Assembly: GCA_022792395.1 (NCBI GenBank)
Contig: JAAWAX010000041.1
Location: forward strand, 1-64,000
DNA: 64,000 bases
Direction of reading: 5' to 3'
From: Clostridia bacterium
Lineage (GTDB): Bacteria; Bacillota; Clostridia; TANB77; CAG-508
The position numbers and the translations under genes were made by a program. Within the stretch, counting starts at the first letter, position 1, and every line of letters starts with the position of its first letter. Shown here in pieces: positions 37,473 to 45,893 of the stretch. Under the pieces are notes generated by a model. That model was not told the origin of the DNA and did not search any database. It saw only the letters and a list, made by a program, of their open reading frames with translations.

Positions 37473-38159
37473 ATGTTAAAAAATAAAAAGAAAAAAATAA
37501 TAATAGGAGCAATTGTATCTATTATGATAGCAATTGTGATAGGAATATGGGCTTTTGAAAATCAGTCTGTGGAAGCCTTATCGAAATATGGTTCAAGAGG
37601 GAATGAAGTAACCCAAATACAAACCAAACTAAAAAGATGGGGATATTATAATGGAAATATAGATGGCATTTATGGGTCACAAACAGTAGAGGCTGTAAAA
37701 TATTTTCAGAGAAAAAATGGATTAACAGTAGATGGAATTGCGGGACCAGCAACTTTAAAAGCAATGGGAATTTATAGTTCATCTTCTTCTAGCTCTAACT
37801 CTAGTAATTCCAACAATGTAAATTTATTAGCGAAACTTATTTATGGAGAAGCAAGAGGAGAACCATACACAGGGCAAGTAGCTGTAGGTGCAGTTGTTAT
37901 GAACCGAGTAAAAAGTAGCTCTTTTCCCAATAGTGTATCAGGAGTTATTTATCAATCAGGAGCATTTGATGCAGTAAGAGATGGACAAATTAATTTATCA
38001 CCAGATGCAACAGCAAAAAAAGCAGCACAAGATGCGATAAATGGATGGGATCCAAGTTATGGAGCCATTTATTATTTTAATCCATCTACAGCAACTAATA
38101 AGTGGATATGGTCAAGACCAATGACAGTAACGATTGGTAGACATAGATTTTGTAAATAA
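37473..38159 (+). CDS. sleB: Spore cortex-lytic-like cell wall hydrolase (SleB family)
   Basis: The product has an N-terminal membrane helix or signal (residues 8-29), a peptidoglycan-binding domain (SRGNEVTQIQTKLKRWGYYNGNIDG, residues 41-97), a Ser/Asn linker, and the SleB hydrolase domain from about 113 (LLAKLIYGEARGEPYTGQVAVGAVVMNRV, with the catalytic Glu in GEARGE). SleB hydrolyses cortex peptidoglycan during germination; some homologues act in vegetative wall turnover. It is 228 residues, a usual length. AAGGTGATAGT precedes ATG. Confidence 0.9.
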   Translation: MLKNKKKKIIIGAIVSIMIAIVIGIWAFENQSVEALSKYGSRGNEVTQIQTKLKRWGYYNGNIDGIYGSQTVEAVKYFQRKNGLTVDGIAGPATLKAMGIYSSSSSSSNSSNSNNVNLLAKLIYGEARGEPYTGQVAVGAVVMNRVKSSSFPNSVSGVIYQSGAFDAVRDGQINLSPDATAKKAAQDAINGWDPSYGAIYYFNPSTATNKWIWSRPMTVTIGRHRFCK

Positions 38160-38200
38160 AAATAATGTAAATGTATTAATGATATCTTTTAATAATATAA

Positions 38201-38272
38201 AAATACCTTTTTTATTGATATGTTGATTGACTTTTAAGTGTTATTAACATTTTATCAAGTAAGGTATTTTTT
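38201..38272 (+). terminator. Long terminator-like hairpin after sleB
   Basis: AAATACCTT pairs with AAGGTATTT and encloses further pairing segments (TTGAT/ATCAA), followed by a T run. Confidence 0.6.
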
Positions 38273-38416
38273 CAATTTCTATAGTTTCTGAAAAAAGTTC
38301 AAATATCAAAAAAAGTAAAATAAGGTAACAATAAAATAACATAAAAACTATAGCACTATTATAATACTTGTGTTATAAATTAAACAATAAAAATAATAAG
38401 GAGAGGGTTACACAAG

Positions 38417-39542
38417 ATGAAAAAACAAAGAATAAACAAAAAAGATAATAATCGGAATTACCTTAATAGCATTAGTAATAACAATTATTGTGTTATTACT
38501 ATTAGCAGCAGTAAGTATTAGTACCTTAACAGGAGAAAATGGAATATTAACCAAAGCAAGTGAGGCAAAGAAACAAACTGAAATTGCTAATTTAATAGAA
38601 AGTGTACAAACAAAGATATTAGAGGAGCAAGCAACAAACGAAAGTGGAAAGATAACAAAAACGAAATTAAAAGAAATATTAAACAATTATTTTACAGATG
38701 TGCCAGATAATTTAGAAGATATGTCAGATACTGACATACTTGATTGTACTTTAACGGCAAAAGAGGAATATGGTGAATACAAAATAAAATTGTCAGAGAT
38801 TTGGAAAGGAAGTTTTTCACAAAGTTCTGCTGGTGATAAAGAACCAGAAGAGACATTTACCCCAATTACTACAAATGAAGAGATGTTTGAATTTGATGCA
38901 TCAACAGGAACTATTTTAAGGATAAAAGAAGAATATATGGGAAAGAATATATTAACTTCTAATGGATTAGGACAAGGGAACTCTACGTTTTTTACTTATT
39001 ATGAATATGAGGCGACTAAAACATCTTATAAAAATGGAGAAGGAGGTTGTTTACTAAAAAATGATAGAGAAGAATTTATCATTCCAAATATGATAGATAG
39101 TGTAAGAGTTAAAAATGTTAATTATTTAGGAGCGTTGAATGTAAAAAAATTAACTTTTTCTGAAGGAATAGAAAGTATCAAAGGTGCATATAATATGAGG
39201 TCTAATCATTTTGGGGATTTTAATGCATTTGAGGTTCCAAGAAATGGAATGGGAGAGATGGTGCACTTTTTCCTAGAGGAGATAGTGATTCCTAAAACTA
39301 TAAAAAATATTGGAGATAATGCTTTTTATGGTTGTTATAAAGTAAAAAATATTTATTTCAATGGTGTGGAGATTATTGATTTTGGTAGTAAATGTTTTGG
39401 AAAAATAGTTCAAGGCGTTGATGAAGAATGGGACTATGGTCAAACCACATACCATTTTAAAAATAGTATAGTGGCTAATAGCTTTACAACCGATTATTAT
39501 GATGAAGATTATGGGACAAAATCAACGAATTATAACTGGTAA
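38417..39542 (+). CDS. Pilin-like leucine-rich surface protein 1 (CGG +1 frameshift at the cleavage-site glycine)
   Basis: The translation runs MKKQRINKKDNN, then CGG. Skipping the C gives NGITLIALVITIIVLLLLAAVSISTLTGENG, the class III/type IV prepilin N-terminus with a G-I cleavage site and hydrophobic stalk. The ORF track starts only at 38490. The helical stalk is followed by a region with SAGDKEPEETFTPIT and a C-terminal BspA-like leucine-rich repeat domain (NVKKLTFSEGIESI, EIVIPKTIKNIGDNAFYGC). The 374-residue product is very similar to the next gene, which has an ordinary GGT at this position. Prepilin peptidase is at 49.6 kb. The site CGGA is codon 13, so without the shift only a 34-residue peptide is made. 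Confidence 0.85.
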
Positions 39543-39690
39543 AATTTTTGTTATGTTACTTTTCTTTAAAAACTTCTCAAGAAAAAAGTAAACTTGTTGA
39601 CAATATCTTTTAATATTGATAGAATAAACAAGTGAATAGATGGTAAAAATAATTGAAAACAAAGAACAAAAGAGAAAGAGGAGGATTCAA

Positions 39691-40830
39691 ATGGGAAAAG
39701 AAACAAAAACAAACCAAAAAGAAAAAGCTAACAAAGGTATAACATTAATAGCATTAGTAATAACAATTATTGTGTTATTAATATTAGCAGCAGTAAGTAT
39801 TAGTACCTTAACAGGAGAAAATGGAATATTAACCAAAGCAAATGAGGCGAAGAAACAAACTGAAATTGCTAATTTAATAGAAAGTGTACAAACAAAGATA
39901 TTAGAGGAGCAAGCAACAAACGAAAGTGGAAAGATAACAAAAGCACAATTAAAAGAAATATTAAAAAATTATTTTACAGATGTGCCAGAAGATTTAGAAG
40001 ATATGTCAGATACTGACATACTTAATTGTACTTTAACGGCAAGAGAGGAATATGGTGGGCACGAAGTAAAATTATCAGATATTTGGAAAGGAAGTTTTTC
40101 ACAAAGTTCTGCTGGTGATAAAGAACCAGAAGAGACATTTACCCCAATTACTACAAATCAAGAGATGTTTGAATTTGATCCATCAACTAGAACTATTTTA
40201 AGAATAAAAGAACAATATATGGGAAAAAATATAGTGGATAATTATGGGCAATCTACATTTTTCACTTATTATATTTCTGAAAATTATCGTGAAATTAATT
40301 ATCTGGATGGACAAGGAGGTTGTCTACTAAAGAATGATATAGATGAATTTATCATTCCTAATATGATAAATGGTGTAGAAGTTAAAAATGTTAATTATTT
40401 AGGGGCTTTAAATGTAAAAAAATTAACTTTTTCTGAAGGGATAGAAAATATTGAAGGAGCATATAAAATGGTAGCTGCAGGTTTAAATTGTGACAATAAT
40501 TATTCCCCACAATGTTTTGGAATAGAATCAAAAGACTTTCTTTTAGAAGAAATTAAAATTCCATCGACTGTAAAATCTATAGGTGATTTAGCATTTTATG
40601 GTTGTTATGGATTAAAAAATGTTTATTTCAAAAACACAGAAATGCTAACATTTGGTGGCTTATGTTTTGGAAAACAAATGAATGGGGACTTTTGGGTGGG
40701 CGATTCTTTAAATTATGGAACTTATGAAACAACCACATACCATTTTAAAAATAGCACAGTGGCTAATAGCTTTACAACCGATTATTATGATGAAGATTAT
40801 GGAACAAAATCAACCAATTATAACTGGTAA
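39691..40830 (+). CDS. Pilin-like leucine-rich surface protein 2
   Basis: Paralogue of the upstream gene, near-identical through the stalk and first 150 residues and divergent in the leucine-rich domain. It has GAGGAGG before ATG 39691, so the ORF-track start at 39640 is too early. MGKETKTNQKEKANK precedes the cleavage site G-ITLIALVIT, and the LRR ends YHFKNSTVANSFTTDYYDEDYGTKSTNYNW, identical to the end of copy 1 apart from one residue. The glycine before ITLIAL is encoded by a normal GGT in frame, so this copy needs no frameshift. It was probably formed by tandem duplication. Confidence 0.85.
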   Translation: MGKETKTNQKEKANKGITLIALVITIIVLLILAAVSISTLTGENGILTKANEAKKQTEIANLIESVQTKILEEQATNESGKITKAQLKEILKNYFTDVPEDLEDMSDTDILNCTLTAREEYGGHEVKLSDIWKGSFSQSSAGDKEPEETFTPITTNQEMFEFDPSTRTILRIKEQYMGKNIVDNYGQSTFFTYYISENYREINYLDGQGGCLLKNDIDEFIIPNMINGVEVKNVNYLGALNVKKLTFSEGIENIEGAYKMVAAGLNCDNNYSPQCFGIESKDFLLEEIKIPSTVKSIGDLAFYGCYGLKNVYFKNTEMLTFGGLCFGKQMNGDFWVGDSLNYGTYETTTYHFKNSTVANSFTTDYYDEDYGTKSTNYNW

Positions 40831-40861
40831 AATTAAAATAAAGTAGATAAATAAAAAGAAA

Positions 40862-40919
40862 AGCCATCGTTACCTATGACAGAAGATTTAGTATGTAAAT
40901 AGGTAATGATGGTTTATTC
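40862..40919 (+). terminator. Terminator-like hairpin before the glycan cluster
   Basis: AAGCCATCGTTACCTAT pairs with ATAGGTAATGATGGTTT (17 bp, two G-U), followed by a short T-rich tail. Confidence 0.6.
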
Positions 40920-40936
40920 CATATAAGGAGAAACGT

Positions 40937-43387
40937 ATGAAAAAAGGATTAAGAATTGTAGCAATTGTACTTATTATATTTTCTGTTATAGTAAATGGTA
41001 ATCCAGTTTCCAAAAATGATAACATGATAAATATAGCAGTAGCGATAGTAGGAATTATATTTAGTAGTTATCTGTTAATAAAACAAAAAAACATAGTAAT
41101 TACGAAACAAAATATAGTTATCTTTATATTATGCATATCATCTGCAATACCATTGCTATTTAAATCTTATGTATCTCTTTCAAATACGGTATTTTATATA
41201 TTTAGATATATTTCAATTTTTGTAATTTATCAATTAATAGTGTATTTAATCAAAGAAGATAAAAATAATAAAGAATATATAAAAAAGACAATCATATTTT
41301 CAGGAGTCATTTTAGTGTTATTTGGAATTGACCTAATGACAACAGAGGTAACAAACAATATGGTAAAAGCTATGATAGGAATGATAGTAAATCAAAAATT
41401 AGAAACAAGAATGTATTCACTCTTTTTTTACAGCAATACTTTTGCAATAGCCACTAGTATTGCCTATTTATTAACATTAGGAGAAATCGGAAAAGAAAAT
41501 CATAACATAGCCTATACTGGAATTTTAAGTTTACTATTATCGGCTATTTTGCTAACACAATCTAGAACCTGTATCCTGTTATTAGTAATTGCAGTAATTG
41601 CCTATTTTATTTTTATTGGACAACAGACCAGATACAAGTTAACAAAGGTATTATTAGTCAATATTCCATTTTCCTTTTTATATATAGTATTATTTCAGTA
41701 TTTAAGACAAGTCGGAAATAGTATATTAATATGGATAATAACCATCCTTATGGTTTGTGGTTCTATATTTTTTAGCAAAATTTTCATAAAAAATGAGAAA
41801 GTAAATAAAATAATTAAGCTTAAAATACTATTGGTTGTAATAGCAGTAGGCATCATACTATTGATTATTTTAGCTTGTTTTAAAAGTCCACTTGTATTAT
41901 TTCATGGTAAAAATGCGCAAAATCAAATTACAAAAGACATTGTAAAAGTAGAACCAAATCAAAACTATGAAATAAAATTAAAGCTAGAAGCACACTCTAA
42001 TACAGAAGAAGATAACTATCAAATTGCATTCATTCAAAGAAATAAATATTCAGATGAAATTGAAAGAAAAGAAATTACAGTAAATAATTGCGAAGAAGAA
42101 ATTAGTATAGATTTAACAACAGATGAGAGTGTAAATCTAATTGAGTTTAATGTAATAGCGAAAGAAACTAACGAAGAAACAGAACTAATCATAAAATCAC
42201 TTACTTTAAATGAGGAAGAATTTGTATTAAATTATAGATTTTTACCAACAGAAATCATAAATAAACTAAAATATATGAAACTTTCACAAAAAAGTGTATG
42301 GGAAAGAGCCATTTTTATAAAAGATGGATTAAGCATTATACAACAAAACTTTTTATTTGGAATAGGAGGTGGCGGTTGGCAATATCAACAATTTGAAAAT
42401 CAAACTTATTATTATAGTGCTTCGCAAATGCATTGTTATTTGATACAAGTATTTATGGAATTTGGAATCATAGGAGCAATAGCATTAATTAGTGTTATAA
42501 TCACAACATTAAAAAATACAGTAAGAGTAATAAAAGAAAAAAATGAAATAGACTTACCAATAGGAATGGCTTTTCTTGTTCTTTTAGTACATGGTTTACT
42601 AGATTTTGATATAGCATTTTTATCAATGTTATTTCTATTTTATATATTAGTAGCTATGTTAAATGATAGAAGTGAAAAAATGAAAGCCAACCATTTATTT
42701 AGAAATATAATATTAGTAAGTATACTTATTATTTCTGGTATTTCCATTTATTTTAATGGATGCGAGAAATATGTAGAATTTACAAAAGAAAGTAGATTAA
42801 AAAAAGTAAGAACCTATGGAGAAAAAACAGCATTAGAGAATTTATACATTTCTTTGGTTCCTTATAATGACCAATATAAAAAGGAAAGAATAGAATATTT
42901 AGCGTTATATTTAAATGCAAAAGGTAAGGAATTAACTGACATAGAAAGAGAAGATAGGAAAAAAGAAGAAGTAAATCTTTTAAAACAATGTTTAGAGCAA
43001 GAAAAAGGAAAAACAGATACTATCCATCAATGTGTAAAAATCTTAAAAGTAGCCGATTTGGAAGAGGATAGAGAATATGCTTATAAAAAAATAGAAGATA
43101 TTTTTTCAAAACATAGATATGATGCCAATAAAATTTATTGTGACTATATTGAATTATATTGCCTAATATATGGAGAATCCTATCGATATACAATCGATCC
43201 ATTAGAAACTATAAAGCAAAGAGAAAATTTGGAAAACAATTATAATTATGATATAGATAGACTTCTTAAGATTATTTGTGATAATATAGAAAAGGATATA
43301 GCATATCTAAAAGAATATGAAAAATGTAGAGTAACCAAGGAACAATCAGAAAAACTAATAGAACAAATACAAGGAGAAAAGCAATGA
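40937..43387 (+). CDS. O-antigen ligase/polymerase-like membrane protein
   Basis: 816 residues with about 10-12 membrane helices in the N-terminal 400 and from 485 to 600, an extended external loop (residues about 325-440) and a C-terminal soluble, helical region. The loop and following helix show the Wzy/WaaL pattern LFGIGGGGWQYQQFENQTYYYSASQMHCYLIQVFMEFGIIGAI, with the catalytic region H/RxxxxE-like. The enzyme would join or polymerise lipid-linked glycan units outside the membrane. It opens the cluster that continues with two GT2 enzymes, a fucosyltransferase and Fkp, and overlaps the first GT by the sequence ATGA. Confidence 0.85.
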   Translation: MKKGLRIVAIVLIIFSVIVNGNPVSKNDNMINIAVAIVGIIFSSYLLIKQKNIVITKQNIVIFILCISSAIPLLFKSYVSLSNTVFYIFRYISIFVIYQLIVYLIKEDKNNKEYIKKTIIFSGVILVLFGIDLMTTEVTNNMVKAMIGMIVNQKLETRMYSLFFYSNTFAIATSIAYLLTLGEIGKENHNIAYTGILSLLLSAILLTQSRTCILLLVIAVIAYFIFIGQQTRYKLTKVLLVNIPFSFLYIVLFQYLRQVGNSILIWIITILMVCGSIFFSKIFIKNEKVNKIIKLKILLVVIAVGIILLIILACFKSPLVLFHGKNAQNQITKDIVKVEPNQNYEIKLKLEAHSNTEEDNYQIAFIQRNKYSDEIERKEITVNNCEEEISIDLTTDESVNLIEFNVIAKETNEETELIIKSLTLNEEEFVLNYRFLPTEIINKLKYMKLSQKSVWERAIFIKDGLSIIQQNFLFGIGGGGWQYQQFENQTYYYSASQMHCYLIQVFMEFGIIGAIALISVIITTLKNTVRVIKEKNEIDLPIGMAFLVLLVHGLLDFDIAFLSMLFLFYILVAMLNDRSEKMKANHLFRNIILVSILIISGISIYFNGCEKYVEFTKESRLKKVRTYGEKTALENLYISLVPYNDQYKKERIEYLALYLNAKGKELTDIEREDRKKEEVNLLKQCLEQEKGKTDTIHQCVKILKVADLEEDREYAYKKIEDIFSKHRYDANKIYCDYIELYCLIYGESYRYTIDPLETIKQRENLENNYNYDIDRLLKIICDNIEKDIAYLKEYEKCRVTKEQSEKLIEQIQGEKQ

Positions 43388-44202
43388 AATTTTCTGTACT
43401 GATACCAATATATGCTGGAGAAAAAGCAAAAAATTTAGAAGAATGTTTAGATAGTATGATTTATCAAACGAAAAAACCAAATGAGATAGTAATCATAAAA
43501 GATGGAGTATTAACAGATAGTTTAAATAAAGTGATTGAACAGAAAATGAAAGAAGATAACCAAATAGAAATAAGAAGTTATTCCTTACAAGAAAATGTTG
43601 GAGTAGGGATGGCATCCAATATTGGTACAACATTGTGCAATTATAACTATATTGCAAGAATTGATAGTGATGATATTTCTTTACCAAATCGATTTGAAAA
43701 ACAAATAAACTATTTGGAAGAAAATCAAGAAATTGATATTTTAGGTGGATGGATTGAAGAATATGATGAAAATATGGAGCAATTAATTGCGAAAAGAAAA
43801 GTTCCTATAGAAGAAGAAAACATAAAAAAAGTCATGAAAAGTAGATGTGCTTTTAATCATTCTACCGTAATCTATAAAAAAGATAAAATTATAGAAGCTG
43901 GTAATTATAGTGATAAAAGAATTATGGAAGATTATGAATTATGGATAAGATGCCAAAAAAAAGGATATAAAATGCATAACCTTCCTATTGTTCTTACCAA
44001 AAATAGGACAGGTAATGCTATGTATAAAAAGCGTTCTGGTATAAAATATGTAAAAACAATTATAGAAATTCAAAATCAATTGTATGCTTTAAACATGATA
44101 AGTATCTTTCGAAAGTGGTATCACATTTTTATTAGAAGTTTAGTTGCCATTTTACCACTTACAGTAAGAAAGTTTATCTATATAAAATTATTAAGAAAGT
44201 AG
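43384..44202 (+). CDS. Glycosyltransferase family 2 (a)
   Basis: 272-residue GT-A enzyme beginning MKFSVLIPIYAGEKAKNLEECLDSM, with the metal-binding ARIDSDDIS at about residue 92 and an acceptor-side motif MEDYELWIRC (about residue 180). It ends with hydrophobic residues suggesting membrane association. It would transfer a sugar to a lipid-linked oligosaccharide. Its start overlaps the polymerase stop (ATGA), so the two are coupled. Confidence 0.9.
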   Translation: MKFSVLIPIYAGEKAKNLEECLDSMIYQTKKPNEIVIIKDGVLTDSLNKVIEQKMKEDNQIEIRSYSLQENVGVGMASNIGTTLCNYNYIARIDSDDISLPNRFEKQINYLEENQEIDILGGWIEEYDENMEQLIAKRKVPIEEENIKKVMKSRCAFNHSTVIYKKDKIIEAGNYSDKRIMEDYELWIRCQKKGYKMHNLPIVLTKNRTGNAMYKKRSGIKYVKTIIEIQNQLYALNMISIFRKWYHIFIRSLVAILPLTVRKFIYIKLLRK

Positions 44203-44208
44203 GAAAAA

Positions 44209-45006
44209 ATGCAAACAGAATTGACAATCATAATGAGTGAACACAATAGTAAAAGTTCACAATTAAAAATGGCAATCGATAGCATATTAAATCAAACTTA
44301 TCAAAATTTTATTTTGTTAATTGTCGATGATGAAACAAAGGAAGAAAATAAAAAAATATTATTAGAATATGCTAAAAAAGATGAAAGAATAAAGGTGATA
44401 AAAAATGAAAAAAATGTAGGTTTCGTAAAATCACTCAATAAAGCCATCAAGTTAGTTTCAACAAAATATATAGCAAGAATGGATACAGATGATATAGCCA
44501 ATTATGAAAGACTAGAAAAACAAATAAAGTTTATGAAAAATCATCCAGAATATGCCTTTATAGGAACAAGAGCAAATTTTTGGGATGAAAAGGGAATGTA
44601 TTTAACAAGTAACATCTATGGAGAAATAGATGTGAATACGTTGGTACGATTTTGTGTTTTTTTTCATTCGAGTATCATGATAAGAACAGATATATTAAAA
44701 CAAGTAGGCATGTATGATGAATATAAGAGAAATGAAGATTATGCTTTATATTTAAAATTATATACAAATGGTTTTAAAGGGTATATCCTAAAAGAAGTTT
44801 TGCTAGATTATAGGCAAGATAAAGAATCTTTTAAAAGAAAGAAATATGAAGACAGAATTATAGAAGCCAAAATAAGGAATCAATATTTTAAATTATTAAA
44901 AGTACCTACTTTTAAAAGATATCAATATACCATAAAGCCTTTATTAGTTGGATTAATTCCTAAATTTTTGCTATTTCATTATAAAAAAATAAGAAATGTA
45001 AGGTAG
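44209..45006 (+). CDS. Glycosyltransferase family 2 (b)
   Basis: 265 residues with the GT2 start LTIIMSEHNSKSSQLKMAIDSILNQTYQNFILLIVDD, ARMDTDDIA (about residue 87), and NEDYALYLKL (about residue 171). Sugar and acceptor unknown. It starts 6 nt after the previous gene. Confidence 0.9.
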   Translation: MQTELTIIMSEHNSKSSQLKMAIDSILNQTYQNFILLIVDDETKEENKKILLEYAKKDERIKVIKNEKNVGFVKSLNKAIKLVSTKYIARMDTDDIANYERLEKQIKFMKNHPEYAFIGTRANFWDEKGMYLTSNIYGEIDVNTLVRFCVFFHSSIMIRTDILKQVGMYDEYKRNEDYALYLKLYTNGFKGYILKEVLLDYRQDKESFKRKKYEDRIIEAKIRNQYFKLLKVPTFKRYQYTIKPLLVGLIPKFLLFHYKKIRNVR

Positions 45007-45017
45007 ATGAAAATAAC

Positions 45018-45878
45018 ATGGTTAGAGTAAAAATATTTAATGGACTAGGTAATCAATTGTTTCAATATGCATGCGGAAGAGCTGTTCAACAAAAGTATAA
45101 GGGAGAATTCTATTTAGATATTTCAGATTTTACAGTAAACAAAAGAAGATATCGATTAAATCAATTTAAATTAAATGAGAATGTAAAAACAATAGAAAAA
45201 GATAATACATTTGCCAATATAAGAAAAAATTTATTACTAAATGGTTTATATAAAATAATACCCAATATAGCTTTTAGCATACACAGTAAATTCGGAAAAT
45301 ACTTATATTTTGGAGAAGAATACAAAAAGATAAATAAAAATTTTACCAATGACTATTATCTATATGGTTATTGGCAATCAGAAAAATATTTTGAAGATAT
45401 AAAATCAATTCTAAAACAAGAACTAACCTTAAAAAATCCATTAGAAGAGAGTAAAATTAATTTAATTCAAGAAATAGAACATAAAAATTCAGTTGCCATA
45501 CATATTAGAAGAGGTGACTATGTAACCAATAAATTATATCAGAATATTTGTGAGGAATCCTATTACAAAAAAGCGATAACCATTATGAAAGAAAAAGTAG
45601 ACAACCCAGTATTTTATATATTTTCAGATGAAATAGATTGGGTAAAAGAAAACTGGAAATTTAAAGGTAATATTATTTTTATGAATTATGCTAATAAAGA
45701 TTTTGAAGAGTTAGAAATTATGAAGCATTGCAAACATTTTATTATAGCCAATAGTTCTTTTAGTTGGTGGGCTCAATATTTAAGTGATAATCCAAAAAAA
45801 ATAGTAGTAGCACCTAAAAAGTGGTATAATCATGATAAAAAAGTAGATATTTACCAAAAAAATTGGATTACGATATGA
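45018..45878 (+). CDS. Alpha-1,2-fucosyltransferase (GT11)
   Basis: GT11 transfers fucose from GDP-fucose to an O-2 of galactose-type acceptors. Characteristic segments are VRVKIFNGLGNQLFQYACGRA at the start, AIHIRRGDYV (about residue 163, the GT11 HxRRxDY motif) and ANSSFSWWAQYLS near the end. At 286 residues it is standard size. The adjacent fkp supplies GDP-fucose, so the glycan made here is probably fucosylated. Confidence 0.94.
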   Translation: MVRVKIFNGLGNQLFQYACGRAVQQKYKGEFYLDISDFTVNKRRYRLNQFKLNENVKTIEKDNTFANIRKNLLLNGLYKIIPNIAFSIHSKFGKYLYFGEEYKKINKNFTNDYYLYGYWQSEKYFEDIKSILKQELTLKNPLEESKINLIQEIEHKNSVAIHIRRGDYVTNKLYQNICEESYYKKAITIMKEKVDNPVFYIFSDEIDWVKENWKFKGNIIFMNYANKDFEELEIMKHCKHFIIANSSFSWWAQYLSDNPKKIVVAPKKWYNHDKKVDIYQKNWITI

Positions 45879-45893
45879 AAAGAAAGGAAATCA

